A stretch of DNA of 64,000 bases from Candidatus Nitricoxidireducens bremensis (GTDB taxonomy: Bacteria; Pseudomonadota; Gammaproteobacteria; Burkholderiales; Rhodocyclaceae): positions 81,775 through 145,774 of the forward strand of contig JAOTRT010000010.1 of assembly GCA_030247725.1 (NCBI GenBank). The letters run 5' to 3'. Below are positions 20,512-28,820 of this stretch, in pieces (the first letter of the stretch is position 1; the number at the start of each line of letters is the position of its first letter). Below the pieces are notes generated by a model. The model was not told the origin of the DNA. It was given only the letters and a program-made list of their open reading frames with translations, and searched no databases. The translations under genes were made by a program, and so were the position numbers.

Positions 20512-21510
20512 ATGCAGCTCACCCTCTGCCTGCCCGGCCTACTCCTGCCCGGCCAGGCGTTCCGCGACACCGTCTCCGACCTCGATCTGCCGGCCCTCGC
20601 CCGGCTGCACCGCCATGGCCGCACGACCCGCGGCGAAGCCCTCGCCGCGGACGCCTGGGCCGCCCGCCGCTGGCGCCTGACCACCCTGCCCGCCGCCGCC
20701 CTGCGCGTACTCGCCGCCGGCGGCGATCCCGGCGCGGACGCCTGGATCTGCCTCGATCCGGTCCATCTCGAAGTGCACCGGCGCGGCGTGCGTCTCGCCG
20801 ATCCCCATGCCCTCGCCCTGTCGGCCGAGGAGGACCAGGCCCTGCGGGCCGACTTGGCCCCCCTGTTCGCCGGCCTGGGCGAATTGGACGCCCGGGCACC
20901 GGGCCGCTGGGAACTGCGGCTGGCCGCGGCGGCGGAACTGGAAACCCAGTCCCCCGCCCTGGCCGCCGGCCGCGACATCGATCCCGCCCTGCCCGGCGGC
21001 CGGGACGGCCCCCGCTGGCGCAGCCTGCTGGCCGAAGCCCAGATGCTGCTCCACGGCCATGCCGTGAACCGGCGCCGGGACGCGGAAGGCCGCCCCCAGG
21101 CCAACAGCCTTTGGCCCTGGGGAGCCGGCGCCCTGCCCCGCGACACAGCCGCCCCCTTCGACGCCGTCTGGACCGCCGATCCGGTGCTGCAGGGCCTGGC
21201 CAAGGCCAGCCATGCCGCCGCCGCGCCGCGCCCCCTGGGCTTCGCGACGGCCCCCGGCCGCCTGCTCGCGATTCTCGACGAGCTGGCCGCACCGGCTCTG
21301 GCCCTCGATGCCCATGCCTGGCGCACTGCCCTCGCCCACCTGGAAACCGAATGGTTCGCGCCGGCCCTGGCCGCCCTGAAGCGCGGCGATTGCGAAACCC
21401 TCACCCTCGTCGGCCTCGGCCCCGAGGCGAGCGTGGAACTGGAGGTGACGCGCCGGGACCTCTGGAAATTCTGGCGCTCGCCGCGGCCCCTGACCGAACT
21501 CGCCCCATGA
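20512..21510 (+). CDS. COG4255 family protein (phosphoglycerate mutase-like, RpfE-type)
   Basis: The 332-residue cytoplasmic protein resembles the family that stands just upstream of recJ in many betaproteobacteria. That family is annotated as an uncharacterised or RpfE-type regulatory protein, with a distant link to cofactor-independent phosphoglycerate mutase. Visible motifs are DAWICLDPVHLEVHRRGV, LLAEAQMLLHGHAVN and the NSLWPWGAG box. No catalytic assignment is safe. Its TGA overlaps the recJ start by four bases, so the two are co-translated. Confidence 0.75.
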   Translation: MQLTLCLPGLLLPGQAFRDTVSDLDLPALARLHRHGRTTRGEALAADAWAARRWRLTTLPAAALRVLAAGGDPGADAWICLDPVHLEVHRRGVRLADPHALALSAEEDQALRADLAPLFAGLGELDARAPGRWELRLAAAAELETQSPALAAGRDIDPALPGGRDGPRWRSLLAEAQMLLHGHAVNRRRDAEGRPQANSLWPWGAGALPRDTAAPFDAVWTADPVLQGLAKASHAAAAPRPLGFATAPGRLLAILDELAAPALALDAHAWRTALAHLETEWFAPALAALKRGDCETLTLVGLGPEASVELEVTRRDLWKFWRSPRPLTELAP

Positions 21511-23198
21511 CCCGCATCGTTGCTCGCCCCGTGCCCACCCGCGCCAGCCTGATGCTGGAGCAGTCGGGCGTACACCCGCTGCTGGCGCGGCTCTACGCCG
21601 CCCGCGGCGTCGCCGCCAAGGAGGACCTGGACACGCGCCTCGCCGCCCTGCTGCCGCCGGACAGCCTCAAGGGCGCCGAGGACGCCGCACGCCTGCTGGC
21701 CGACGCCATCGCCGCCGGGAAAAAGCTGCTCATCGTCGCCGACTACGACTGCGACGGCGCCACCGCCTGCGCCGTGGGCCTGCGGGCCCTGCGCCTGTTC
21801 GGCGCGAACGTGGACTACCTGGTGCCCAACCGCTTCGAGACCGGCTACGGCCTCTCACCCGAGGTGGTGCGCATCGCGGCGGAGCGCAAGCCCGATGTGA
21901 TCGTCACGGTGGACAACGGCATCGCCAGCGTCGAAGGCGTGGCCGAGGCGAAGCGCCTGGGCATCGCCACCCTCATCACCGACCACCACCTGCCCGGCGA
22001 CGAGCTGCCGGCCGCCGACGTGATCGTGAACCCCAACCAGCCCGGTTGCCGCTTCCCGAGCAAGGCCCTGGCCGGCGTCGGCGTAATGTTCTACGTCATG
22101 CTGGCCCTGCGGGCAGAACTACGCAGGCGTGGCGTTTTCGGCGAGGGCAGCGGCCCCAACCTGGGCGCCCTGCTGGACCTGGTGGCTCTCGGCACCGTGG
22201 CCGACGTGGTGCCCCTCGACCGCAACAACCGCATCCTCGTAGCCCAGGGCCTCGCCCGCATCCGCGAGGGCCGCATGCAGCCGGGCCTCAAGGCCCTGTT
22301 CCGCGTCGCCGGCCGGGAGCCGTCCCGCGCCGCCACCTTCGACCTGGGCTTCGCCGTCGGCCCGCGCATCAACGCCGCCGGCCGCCTGGGCGACATGTCG
22401 GTGGGCATCGAATGCCTCGCCACCGACGACGAGGGCCGCGCCAACAACATCGCCCAGCAGCTGGACGCCATCAACCGGGAGCGCCGCGAGATCGAAGCCG
22501 GCATGCGGGAGGACGCCGACGTGCTGCTGGAGGAGACCGACGCCGAGAACCGCGCCAGCCTCGTGCTCTTCGATCCCGAATGGCACCAGGGCGTCATCGG
22601 CATCCTCGCCGGCCGCGTGAAGGAAAAGCTGCACCGGCCCACTTTCGCCTTCGCTCGCGGCAACGACGGCGAGGTGAAGGGCTCGGGCCGCTCCATCCCC
22701 GGCCTGCACCTGCGGGACGCCCTCGACCTCGTCGCCAAGCACCGGCCCAGGCTGCTCAAGCGTTTCGGCGGCCACGCCGCCGCCGCCGGCGTCACCCTGA
22801 TGGAGGACGACCTGGCCGAGTTCGAGGCCGCCTTCGAGGAAGTGGCCCGCGCCCTGCTCTCGCCGGCCGAACTGACGCGCACCCTGGAGACCGACGGCGC
22901 CCTGGAGAGCGGCTATTACTCGCTGGAATCGGCCCGCCTGCTGCGGGAAGCCATCTGGGGCCAGGGCTTCCCGGCGCCCATGTTCTCGGACGTGTTCGAG
23001 GTGGACAAGCAGCGCCTGCTGAAGGACAAGCACCTCAAGCTCACCCTGAAGAAGGGCAACGCCCGCCTGGAGGCCATCCAGTTCAACTTCCCCGAGAGCG
23101 CGCCGGAGCGCATCCACGCCGCCTTCCGCCTGGACATCAACGAGTACAACGGCATGGCTAGCGTGCAGCTGATCCTGGAACACTTCGAGCCGGCCTGA
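21507..23198 (+). CDS. recJ: Single-stranded-DNA-specific exonuclease RecJ
   Basis: RecJ degrades single-stranded DNA 5' to 3' in recombination and mismatch repair. The 563 residues contain the DHH core: VADYDCDGATACAVG (motif I), VTVDNGI (motif II) and TDHHLPGDELP (the DHH motif). A DHHA1 domain follows with GSGRSIPGLHLRDAL and RFGGHAAAAGVTL, then a C-terminal OB domain. The frame is open far upstream, but the ATG at 21507 overlaps the upstream stop and begins the family-type sequence. Confidence 0.95.
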   Translation: MTRIVARPVPTRASLMLEQSGVHPLLARLYAARGVAAKEDLDTRLAALLPPDSLKGAEDAARLLADAIAAGKKLLIVADYDCDGATACAVGLRALRLFGANVDYLVPNRFETGYGLSPEVVRIAAERKPDVIVTVDNGIASVEGVAEAKRLGIATLITDHHLPGDELPAADVIVNPNQPGCRFPSKALAGVGVMFYVMLALRAELRRRGVFGEGSGPNLGALLDLVALGTVADVVPLDRNNRILVAQGLARIREGRMQPGLKALFRVAGREPSRAATFDLGFAVGPRINAAGRLGDMSVGIECLATDDEGRANNIAQQLDAINRERREIEAGMREDADVLLEETDAENRASLVLFDPEWHQGVIGILAGRVKEKLHRPTFAFARGNDGEVKGSGRSIPGLHLRDALDLVAKHRPRLLKRFGGHAAAAGVTLMEDDLAEFEAAFEEVARALLSPAELTRTLETDGALESGYYSLESARLLREAIWGQGFPAPMFSDVFEVDKQRLLKDKHLKLTLKKGNARLEAIQFNFPESAPERIHAAFRLDINEYNGMASVQLILEHFEPA

Positions 23199-23276
23199 GG
23201 TCGGCTCCATGTCTGTTGTTCCATGACGCTGCGCGTCTTTCGCGACGCATGAAACGTGGGTGTTGCGGTGCGCGCC

Positions 23277-23372
23277 AAGGACGGCGGGTATCCGACTCCC
23301 TCCATGTCCTCCGGGCCGAAAGAGCACCGGCCCTCCTCCTTTACTTCCGGGAGTCGGATACCCGCCATCCTT
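23277..23372. repeat. Large inverted repeat (24-bp arms) downstream of recJ
   Basis: Bases 23277-23300 and 23349-23372 are reverse complements at 23 of 24 positions; the shared core is GGCGGGTATCCGACTCCC. The 48-base spacer holds a smaller CCGG/CCGG palindrome. There is no U-tract on either side, so a simple terminator is unlikely. It looks like a folded intergenic element. Confidence 0.8.
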
Positions 23373-23425
23373 GGCTGGAGACGCCGGTGGTTTGAAAAGG
23401 GCAAACACCCACGGCGGCACGGAGT

Positions 23426-23527
23426 CGGGCCGGTGGGGTGCCCTGATCCGCGTAAGTAAAGAAGGAGGAGCCGGCCGCAGGCCGGCGACGGGTGACATGG
23501 AGCGGAGCAGGGCACCCCACTGGCCCG
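23426..23527. repeat. Second inverted repeat (20-bp arms) downstream of recJ
   Basis: Bases 23426-23445 and 23508-23527 are reverse complements at 19 of 20 positions (core GTGGGGTGCCCTG). Between them lies a perfect GCCGGCCGCAGGCCGGC hairpin. Together with the preceding inverted repeat it fills almost the whole recJ to GGDEF-gene gap (23199-23552), which has no gene of its own. Confidence 0.75.
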
Positions 23528-23552
23528 AGCGCGCCGAACGTCGAGTTTTATT

Positions 23553-25703
23553 TCAGGCGGGAATCGCCCCGCCCGCCGCCAGCAAGGCCGTAAACGCCTC
23601 CCGCGGCACCGGCCGGGAAATCAGGTAGCCCTGGAATTCGTTGCAGCCCTGGTAGCGCAGGAAATCGAACTGAGCCTGGTTCTCCACGCCTTCCGCTACC
23701 ACGGTCTTGCGCAGGCTCTGGCCCAGGGTGATGACGGCGCGGGCGATCATCGCCAGTTCCTCCTCGTGCTCGATGCCCGTCACCAGGGAGCGGTCGATCT
23801 TGATGACGTCGAGGGGAAAGCGCCGCAGGTAGGACAGGGACGAGTAGCCGGTGCCGAAGTCGTCCATGGCCAGGGCGACGCCCAGGTCCTTGAAGTCCCG
23901 CAGGATGCCGATCACCCGCTCGCCGTCGCCCATGAAGACGCTCTCGGTGATCTCCAGCTCCACGCGCTCGGGCGCCAGGCCCGCTTCCCGCAGCAGGGCG
24001 GAGACGCGGGCGACGATCTCGTCGCCGAGGAAGAGCTTGGGCGAGAGGTTCACCGCAATGGCGATGGGCTGGGGGGAGGCGGCGTTCCAGTCCCGCGCGG
24101 CGGCGAAGGCCTGGCGCAGGATGCTGTCGGTGAGGGGGACGATGAGCCCCGTCTCCTCGGCGATGGGAATGAAGCGGTCCGGACTGATGGGGCCCAGCTC
24201 CGGGTGATGCCAGCGGGCCAGGGCCTCGACGCCGACGATGCGGCGCTTGTGGTCCACCTTCGGTTGGTAATGCACGTGGAACTCGTCCCGCTCCAGGGCC
24301 GTGCGCATGGCCGCCTCCAGGGTGAGACGGTCCTCGGCCATGCGGTTGAGCTCCCGCGTGAAGAACTGGAAATTGTTGCGGCCCCGGTCCTTGGCGGCGT
24401 ACATGGCCACGTCGGCATGCTTGAGCAGGGTCTCGCCGTCCTCGCCGTCGCCGGGGTAGAGGGCGACGCCGATGCTGGCGCCCACCTGGAACTCGCGTCC
24501 CGCCAGCCGCACCGGGCGCCGCGTCTCGGCGAGCACGCGCTCCAGCAGGGAGATCACGGAATTCACGCGGTAGTGGTCGTTGAGCAGCAGCACGAACTCG
24601 TCGCCGCCCAGGCGCGCCACGGTGTCCGAGTTGCGCAGGCAGCCGCGCAGGCGGCCGGCGACTTCGACGAGCAGTTCGTCGCCGGCGGCATGGCCCAGGC
24701 TGTCGTTGATGAACTTGAAGTTGTCCAGGTCGATGAACACCACGGCCAGGTAGTAGCCGAGGCGCCCGGCCCGCAGGATGGCCTGATCGAGGCGGTCGTT
24801 GAGCAGGTTGCGGTTGGGCAGGCCCGTCAACAGGTCGTAGTTGGCCTGGCGCTCCAGCTGCTCCTGGTAGCTCCGGCGCTCGGAGATGTCCTGCACCGTA
24901 CCTTCGTAGCAGATGAACTCGCCCTGGGCATCCCGCACCACATGGGCGTTCTCGGAAATCCAGATGGTGGTACCGTCGCGGCGATAGACCTGGGACTCGA
25001 AGTTGCGTACCTCGCCGTGGGTCTCCATCAGGTGGCGGAAGTCGTCGCGGCGGCTGGCATCCACATAGAGCCGGCGGCCGATGTCCGAGAGATCGGCGAT
25101 CAACTCCGCCGGCGCCGCGTAGCCGTACATGCGCGCCAGGGAGGGATTGGCGGCCAGATAATGGCCGTCGGCCGTGGTCTGGAAGATGCCTTCCGAGGCG
25201 TGCTCGAAGATGTGGCGGTAGCGCAGTTCGGCATGCTCCAGGGCCTCCTGGGTCAGGTGGCGGTCCGTCACGTCCTCAATGAAGCCCTCGATCACCGGTT
25301 CGCCGGCCTCGTCCACCACGGCGACGCCGCGCTCGTGCACCCATTTGGTCTGACCGTGGGCGGTGACGATGCGGTACTGGAGCGAGAAGCGCCGCCGCGC
25401 GTGGATGGCCAGGTCGATCTGCTCGCGCACCCGGTGGCGATCCTCGGGGTGGGTCAGCTCCTCCCAGGAGGTACAGGCGTTGTCGATGAGCTCGTCAGAG
25501 CCGTAGCCCGTCAGCTCCAGGCAGCCGGTGCTGACGAAGAGCATGGTCCATTGCTCGTCGTGGCGGCAGCGGTAGGCCATGCCGTCCAGGTTGTTCACCA
25601 GGGTATCCAGCACCCGCGAGCGGTCCACCAGCGAGTCGGTCTGGAGGATCACGGGGTGCGGACGATGGAGGCGTTTGATCATGTCGGCGGATAAATTCAG
25701 CAT
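23553..25703 (-). CDS. PAS-PAS-GGDEF-EAL cyclic-di-GMP protein
   Basis: This 716-residue cytoplasmic protein is predicted to make or break cyclic-di-GMP in response to a PAS-sensed signal. Two PAS/PAC units (about 35-150 and 155-280) precede a GGDEF domain with an intact RLGGDEFVLLL catalytic loop, and an EAL domain with an intact EALARWHHPELGPISPDRFI signature. The EAL metal-site segment MDDFGTGYSSLSYLRRFP is also present, so both activities look possible. The long frame continues upstream, but the ATG at 25703 begins the conserved part. It is divergent from prfC. Confidence 0.92.
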   Translation of the reverse strand: MLNLSADMIKRLHRPHPVILQTDSLVDRSRVLDTLVNNLDGMAYRCRHDEQWTMLFVSTGCLELTGYGSDELIDNACTSWEELTHPEDRHRVREQIDLAIHARRRFSLQYRIVTAHGQTKWVHERGVAVVDEAGEPVIEGFIEDVTDRHLTQEALEHAELRYRHIFEHASEGIFQTTADGHYLAANPSLARMYGYAAPAELIADLSDIGRRLYVDASRRDDFRHLMETHGEVRNFESQVYRRDGTTIWISENAHVVRDAQGEFICYEGTVQDISERRSYQEQLERQANYDLLTGLPNRNLLNDRLDQAILRAGRLGYYLAVVFIDLDNFKFINDSLGHAAGDELLVEVAGRLRGCLRNSDTVARLGGDEFVLLLNDHYRVNSVISLLERVLAETRRPVRLAGREFQVGASIGVALYPGDGEDGETLLKHADVAMYAAKDRGRNNFQFFTRELNRMAEDRLTLEAAMRTALERDEFHVHYQPKVDHKRRIVGVEALARWHHPELGPISPDRFIPIAEETGLIVPLTDSILRQAFAAARDWNAASPQPIAIAVNLSPKLFLGDEIVARVSALLREAGLAPERVELEITESVFMGDGERVIGILRDFKDLGVALAMDDFGTGYSSLSYLRRFPLDVIKIDRSLVTGIEHEEELAMIARAVITLGQSLRKTVVAEGVENQAQFDFLRYQGCNEFQGYLISRPVPREAFTALLAAGGAIPA

Positions 25704-25884
25704 GGCATCTCTTAGCAAGGCCCGTACCGCCCCCGGAAAAGCCCCCGGCAAGCGCCTTCGGCCCACCATACGCCTCGGCACGGTGCCTGGGCTGGGCCCC
25801 ATGCACCAATGCGGGGAACACCCGCTGCCGGCCCGGCCGCCCGGCCCCGTATAATCGCGCCCTTCGCCAAACCGGATCGCCGTC

Positions 25885-27471
25885 GTGTCCCAGCCCGCCA
25901 CCGCCCTCGAAAAAGAGATCGCCCGCCGCCGCACCTTCGCCATCATCTCCCACCCGGACGCGGGCAAGACCACCCTCACCGAGAAGCTGCTGTGGTTCGG
26001 CGGCGCCATCCAGGTGGCCGGCGAGGTGCGGGCGCGCAAGGCCAGCCGCCACGCCACCTCCGACTGGATGGAACTGGAAAAGCAGCGCGGCATCTCGGTG
26101 ACCAGCTCGGTGATGCAGTTCCCCTACCGGGACAGCATGATCAACCTGCTGGACACTCCCGGCCACGAGGACTTCTCCGAGGACACCTACCGCACCCTGA
26201 CGGCCGTGGACTCGGCGGTGATGGTCATCGACTCGGTGAATGGCGTCGAGGCCCAGACCATCAAGCTGCTCAACGTCTGCCGCCTGCGCGCCACGCCCAT
26301 CCTCACCTTCATCAACAAGCTGGACCGGGAAGGCCGCGCCCCCATCGAACTGCTCGACGAGATCGAGGACGTGCTGAAGATCCAGTGCGCCCCCGTCACC
26401 TGGCCCATCGGCATGGGCAAGGGCTTCCGCGGCGTGTACCACCTCTACGACGACAGCATCGCCTTCTTCAATCCCCAGGCCGAGAAAGGCACCTCGGAGA
26501 TCATCAACGGCCTCGACAACCCGCGCCTGGACGAGCTGATCGGCAGCCAGGCCGCCGAACTGCGCGACGAGATCGAACTGGTGCGCGGCGCCTCCCACGC
26601 CTTCGACCGGGACGAGTACCTGGCCGGCCGGCAGTCGCCGGTGTTCTTCGGTTCCGCCATCAACAACTTCGGCGTCCAGTCCCTGCTCGACGCCGTGGTG
26701 GACCTCTCGCCGGCGCCCTTGCACCGCACCGCCGCCACGCGCCAGGTGGAACCCGACGAGCCAAAGTTCTCCGGCTTCGTCTTCAAGATCCAGGCCAACA
26801 TGGACCCCAAGCACCGGGACCGCATCGCCTTCGTGCGCGTCTGCTCGGGCCGCTTCGAGCGCGGCATCAAGCTGAAGCAGCTGTCCACAGGCAAGACCCT
26901 GGCGGTGAACAACGCCATCACCTTCATGGCCCAGGACCGCAACACCACGGACGAGGCCTATCCGGGCGACATCATCGGCATCCCCAACCACGGCACCGTG
27001 GTGCTGGGCGACACCTTCACCGAGGGCGAGGACCTCAAGTTCACGGGCATCCCCTGCTTCGCACCGGAACACTTCCGCCGCGCCCAGATCAAGAACCCCA
27101 TGAAGATGAAAGCCCTGCAGAAGGGCCTGCAGCAGCTCGCCGAGGAAGGCGCCACCCAGCTCTTCAAGCCGCTGGCCTCCAACGACCTGATCCTGGGCGC
27201 CGTCGGCACCCTGCAGTTCGACGTGGTTGCCCACCGGCTGGAGTTCGAATACGGCGTCGACTGCGTCTTCGAGCCCTACCCGGTCGCCACGGCCCGCTGG
27301 CTGCGGGGCGACGACGCCGACATCAAGGCCCTGGCCGACAAGGCCGGCGTGAACCTGGCCCTGGACGGCGCCGGCGACTACGTCTACCTGGCGCCCAACC
27401 GGGTGAACCTGCAGATGGCCCAGGAACGCCACCCCAACATCCGCTTCCTGGAAACGCGCGAGATCCACTGA
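25885..27471 (+). CDS. prfC: Peptide chain release factor 3
   Basis: RF3 is the GTPase that removes RF1 and RF2 from the ribosome after termination. The 528 residues equal the usual length. G1 is [16 protein letters not shown]3 is [14 protein letters not shown] and G4 is NKLD. The C-terminal EF-G-like domains are complete, ending in [16 protein letters not shown]. The start codon is GTG. The upstream region of about 180 bases is shared with the divergent GGDEF/EAL gene. Confidence 0.96.
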   Translation: MSQPATALEKEIARRRTFAIISHPDAGKTTLTEKLLWFGGAIQVAGEVRARKASRHATSDWMELEKQRGISVTSSVMQFPYRDSMINLLDTPGHEDFSEDTYRTLTAVDSAVMVIDSVNGVEAQTIKLLNVCRLRATPILTFINKLDREGRAPIELLDEIEDVLKIQCAPVTWPIGMGKGFRGVYHLYDDSIAFFNPQAEKGTSEIINGLDNPRLDELIGSQAAELRDEIELVRGASHAFDRDEYLAGRQSPVFFGSAINNFGVQSLLDAVVDLSPAPLHRTAATRQVEPDEPKFSGFVFKIQANMDPKHRDRIAFVRVCSGRFERGIKLKQLSTGKTLAVNNAITFMAQDRNTTDEAYPGDIIGIPNHGTVVLGDTFTEGEDLKFTGIPCFAPEHFRRAQIKNPMKMKALQKGLQQLAEEGATQLFKPLASNDLILGAVGTLQFDVVAHRLEFEYGVDCVFEPYPVATARWLRGDDADIKALADKAGVNLALDGAGDYVYLAPNRVNLQMAQERHPNIRFLETREIH

Positions 27472-27675
27472 TTTCCCCACCGGGCGGCCCCTCCGGTCGC
27501 CCCGGCTTCCCGCCGCGGGGCGGCGCCGTGCCGCCACGCCACGCTGCCGGACCGCCCCTCCCCCAATCCCTCCTTGCCAAAACAGCGGCGGCATCATTAA
27601 ATGCCATTGCCGTACCCTTTTGTCCTACGTCGGCAACCGGGACGACATCGCCCAGACCACACAAGGAGAAAAGCC

Positions 27676-28236
27676 ATGCGTACCCTCATCGCGGGATTGT
27701 CCGTCCTCGCCCTTTCCGGTTGCGCCTCCTACTTCTCGGCACGACCGCCGGTCATCGAAGACAAGGTCGGCCTGTCCGGACGGGAGACGGTCGGCACCCT
27801 GGCGACGGCAGCGGACTACCGCGTCATCTATGTGAAGCTGGACCCGGACGCCAAGCTCTGCGCCGAGGCCCCGGCGGATGCGGGCGCCCAGTTCAGCCAG
27901 ACCTTTGCCGCCGCCCTGTCGGCTGCCGGCGCCCAGCCCCTCGGCGTCGAGGCCAAGGCCGGGCTGGCGGTGGCGATGAAGCAGCTCTTCAAGCGTTCCC
28001 AGGGCGTGCAGCTCTATCGGGACGGGGCCTTCGCCCTTTGCAACCTGTACCTCAACGGCGGCATGAGCCAGTCCCAGTATTTCACCGAGCTGCAGGAACT
28101 GCGCAAGACGGCCGCCAGCCTGATCGCGAAGGAAATCCCCTATCTCGAAAAGATCACCATCGATCCCATCGCCGTCCCGGTCGCACCGACGACCCCGGAC
28201 TTGAAGATGGATGCCGGCGCCGCAGGGAAGAAATGA
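27676..28236 (+). CDS. Predicted outer-membrane lipoprotein of unknown function
   Basis: The N-terminus is a lipoprotein signal with lipobox LSGC (Cys about residue 16), so the protein should be lipidated and exported. The mature part (about 170 residues) has no recognised domain. It is mixed helix with one conserved-looking segment (LYRDGAFALCNLYLNGGMS) and a Pro/Lys-rich end. An AAGGAG site precedes the ATG, which sets the start although the frame is open further. The hemerythrin gene follows 119 bases later. Confidence 0.8.
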   Translation: MRTLIAGLSVLALSGCASYFSARPPVIEDKVGLSGRETVGTLATAADYRVIYVKLDPDAKLCAEAPADAGAQFSQTFAAALSAAGAQPLGVEAKAGLAVAMKQLFKRSQGVQLYRDGAFALCNLYLNGGMSQSQYFTELQELRKTAASLIAKEIPYLEKITIDPIAVPVAPTTPDLKMDAGAAGKK

Positions 28237-28355
28237 CCAACCCCGTCGTCGCAACCGCAGGACCGCCTGCCGGGCCGCCGTAGGGCTTGCCAGCGGGCGG
28301 AGCGCACAATCGCCGCGCGCCAAGCCCTGCATGACTTCGACTCAGGAGAACTCCG

Positions 28356-28817
28356 ATGTCGCAAGTGCCCGAACACCTCAGGACCGGCCTGCCCCTCGTG
28401 GATCACGAGCACCAGGCCTTGCTGGACCTGCTGCAGCGGACGCGGGCCGTGTGTCCGGACCGCGCCGCCCGGGATTGCCATGCCTGCCCCGCCGAGCGTT
28501 CGCGCCATTGCTTTGCGGCCTTCGAGCGGGTGCTCAACGAGAGCATCAACTACATGCTCGGGCATTTCGCCCACGAGGAACGGCTGATGGACCAGGGCGT
28601 ACCGAAGGCCCACGTCGCCGCACACCAGGCGGCCCATGCAGAGATCGCCAATGCGGTGCTGCGCACGACCACCTATCTCGACAACGACAACACGGCGGCC
28701 ACCTCGCGCCAGTTGGCCCAGGTCTTCGAGGACTGGCTGTTCCGCCACATCGAGGAACACGACCTGGAACTGGCGCGACACCTCCACGACAAAGCCGGCC
28801 CCGGGACCGGGACGTAG
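28356..28817 (+). CDS. Bacteriohemerythrin
   Basis: This is a small di-iron oxygen-binding protein. The metal-ligand pattern is complete: His in VDHEHQ, HFAHEERLM, HQAAHAEI and HIEEHDLEL. The 153 residues are slightly long because of a Cys-rich insertion (CPDRAARDCHACPAERSRHC) between the first two helices, which is unusual and could bind a metal or form a redox switch. Family roles are oxygen storage, delivery or sensing. A CAGGAG site supports the start. It converges on the histidine kinase gene. Confidence 0.9.
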   Translation: MSQVPEHLRTGLPLVDHEHQALLDLLQRTRAVCPDRAARDCHACPAERSRHCFAAFERVLNESINYMLGHFAHEERLMDQGVPKAHVAAHQAAHAEIANAVLRTTTYLDNDNTAATSRQLAQVFEDWLFRHIEEHDLELARHLHDKAGPGTGT

Positions 28818-28820
28818 GTC

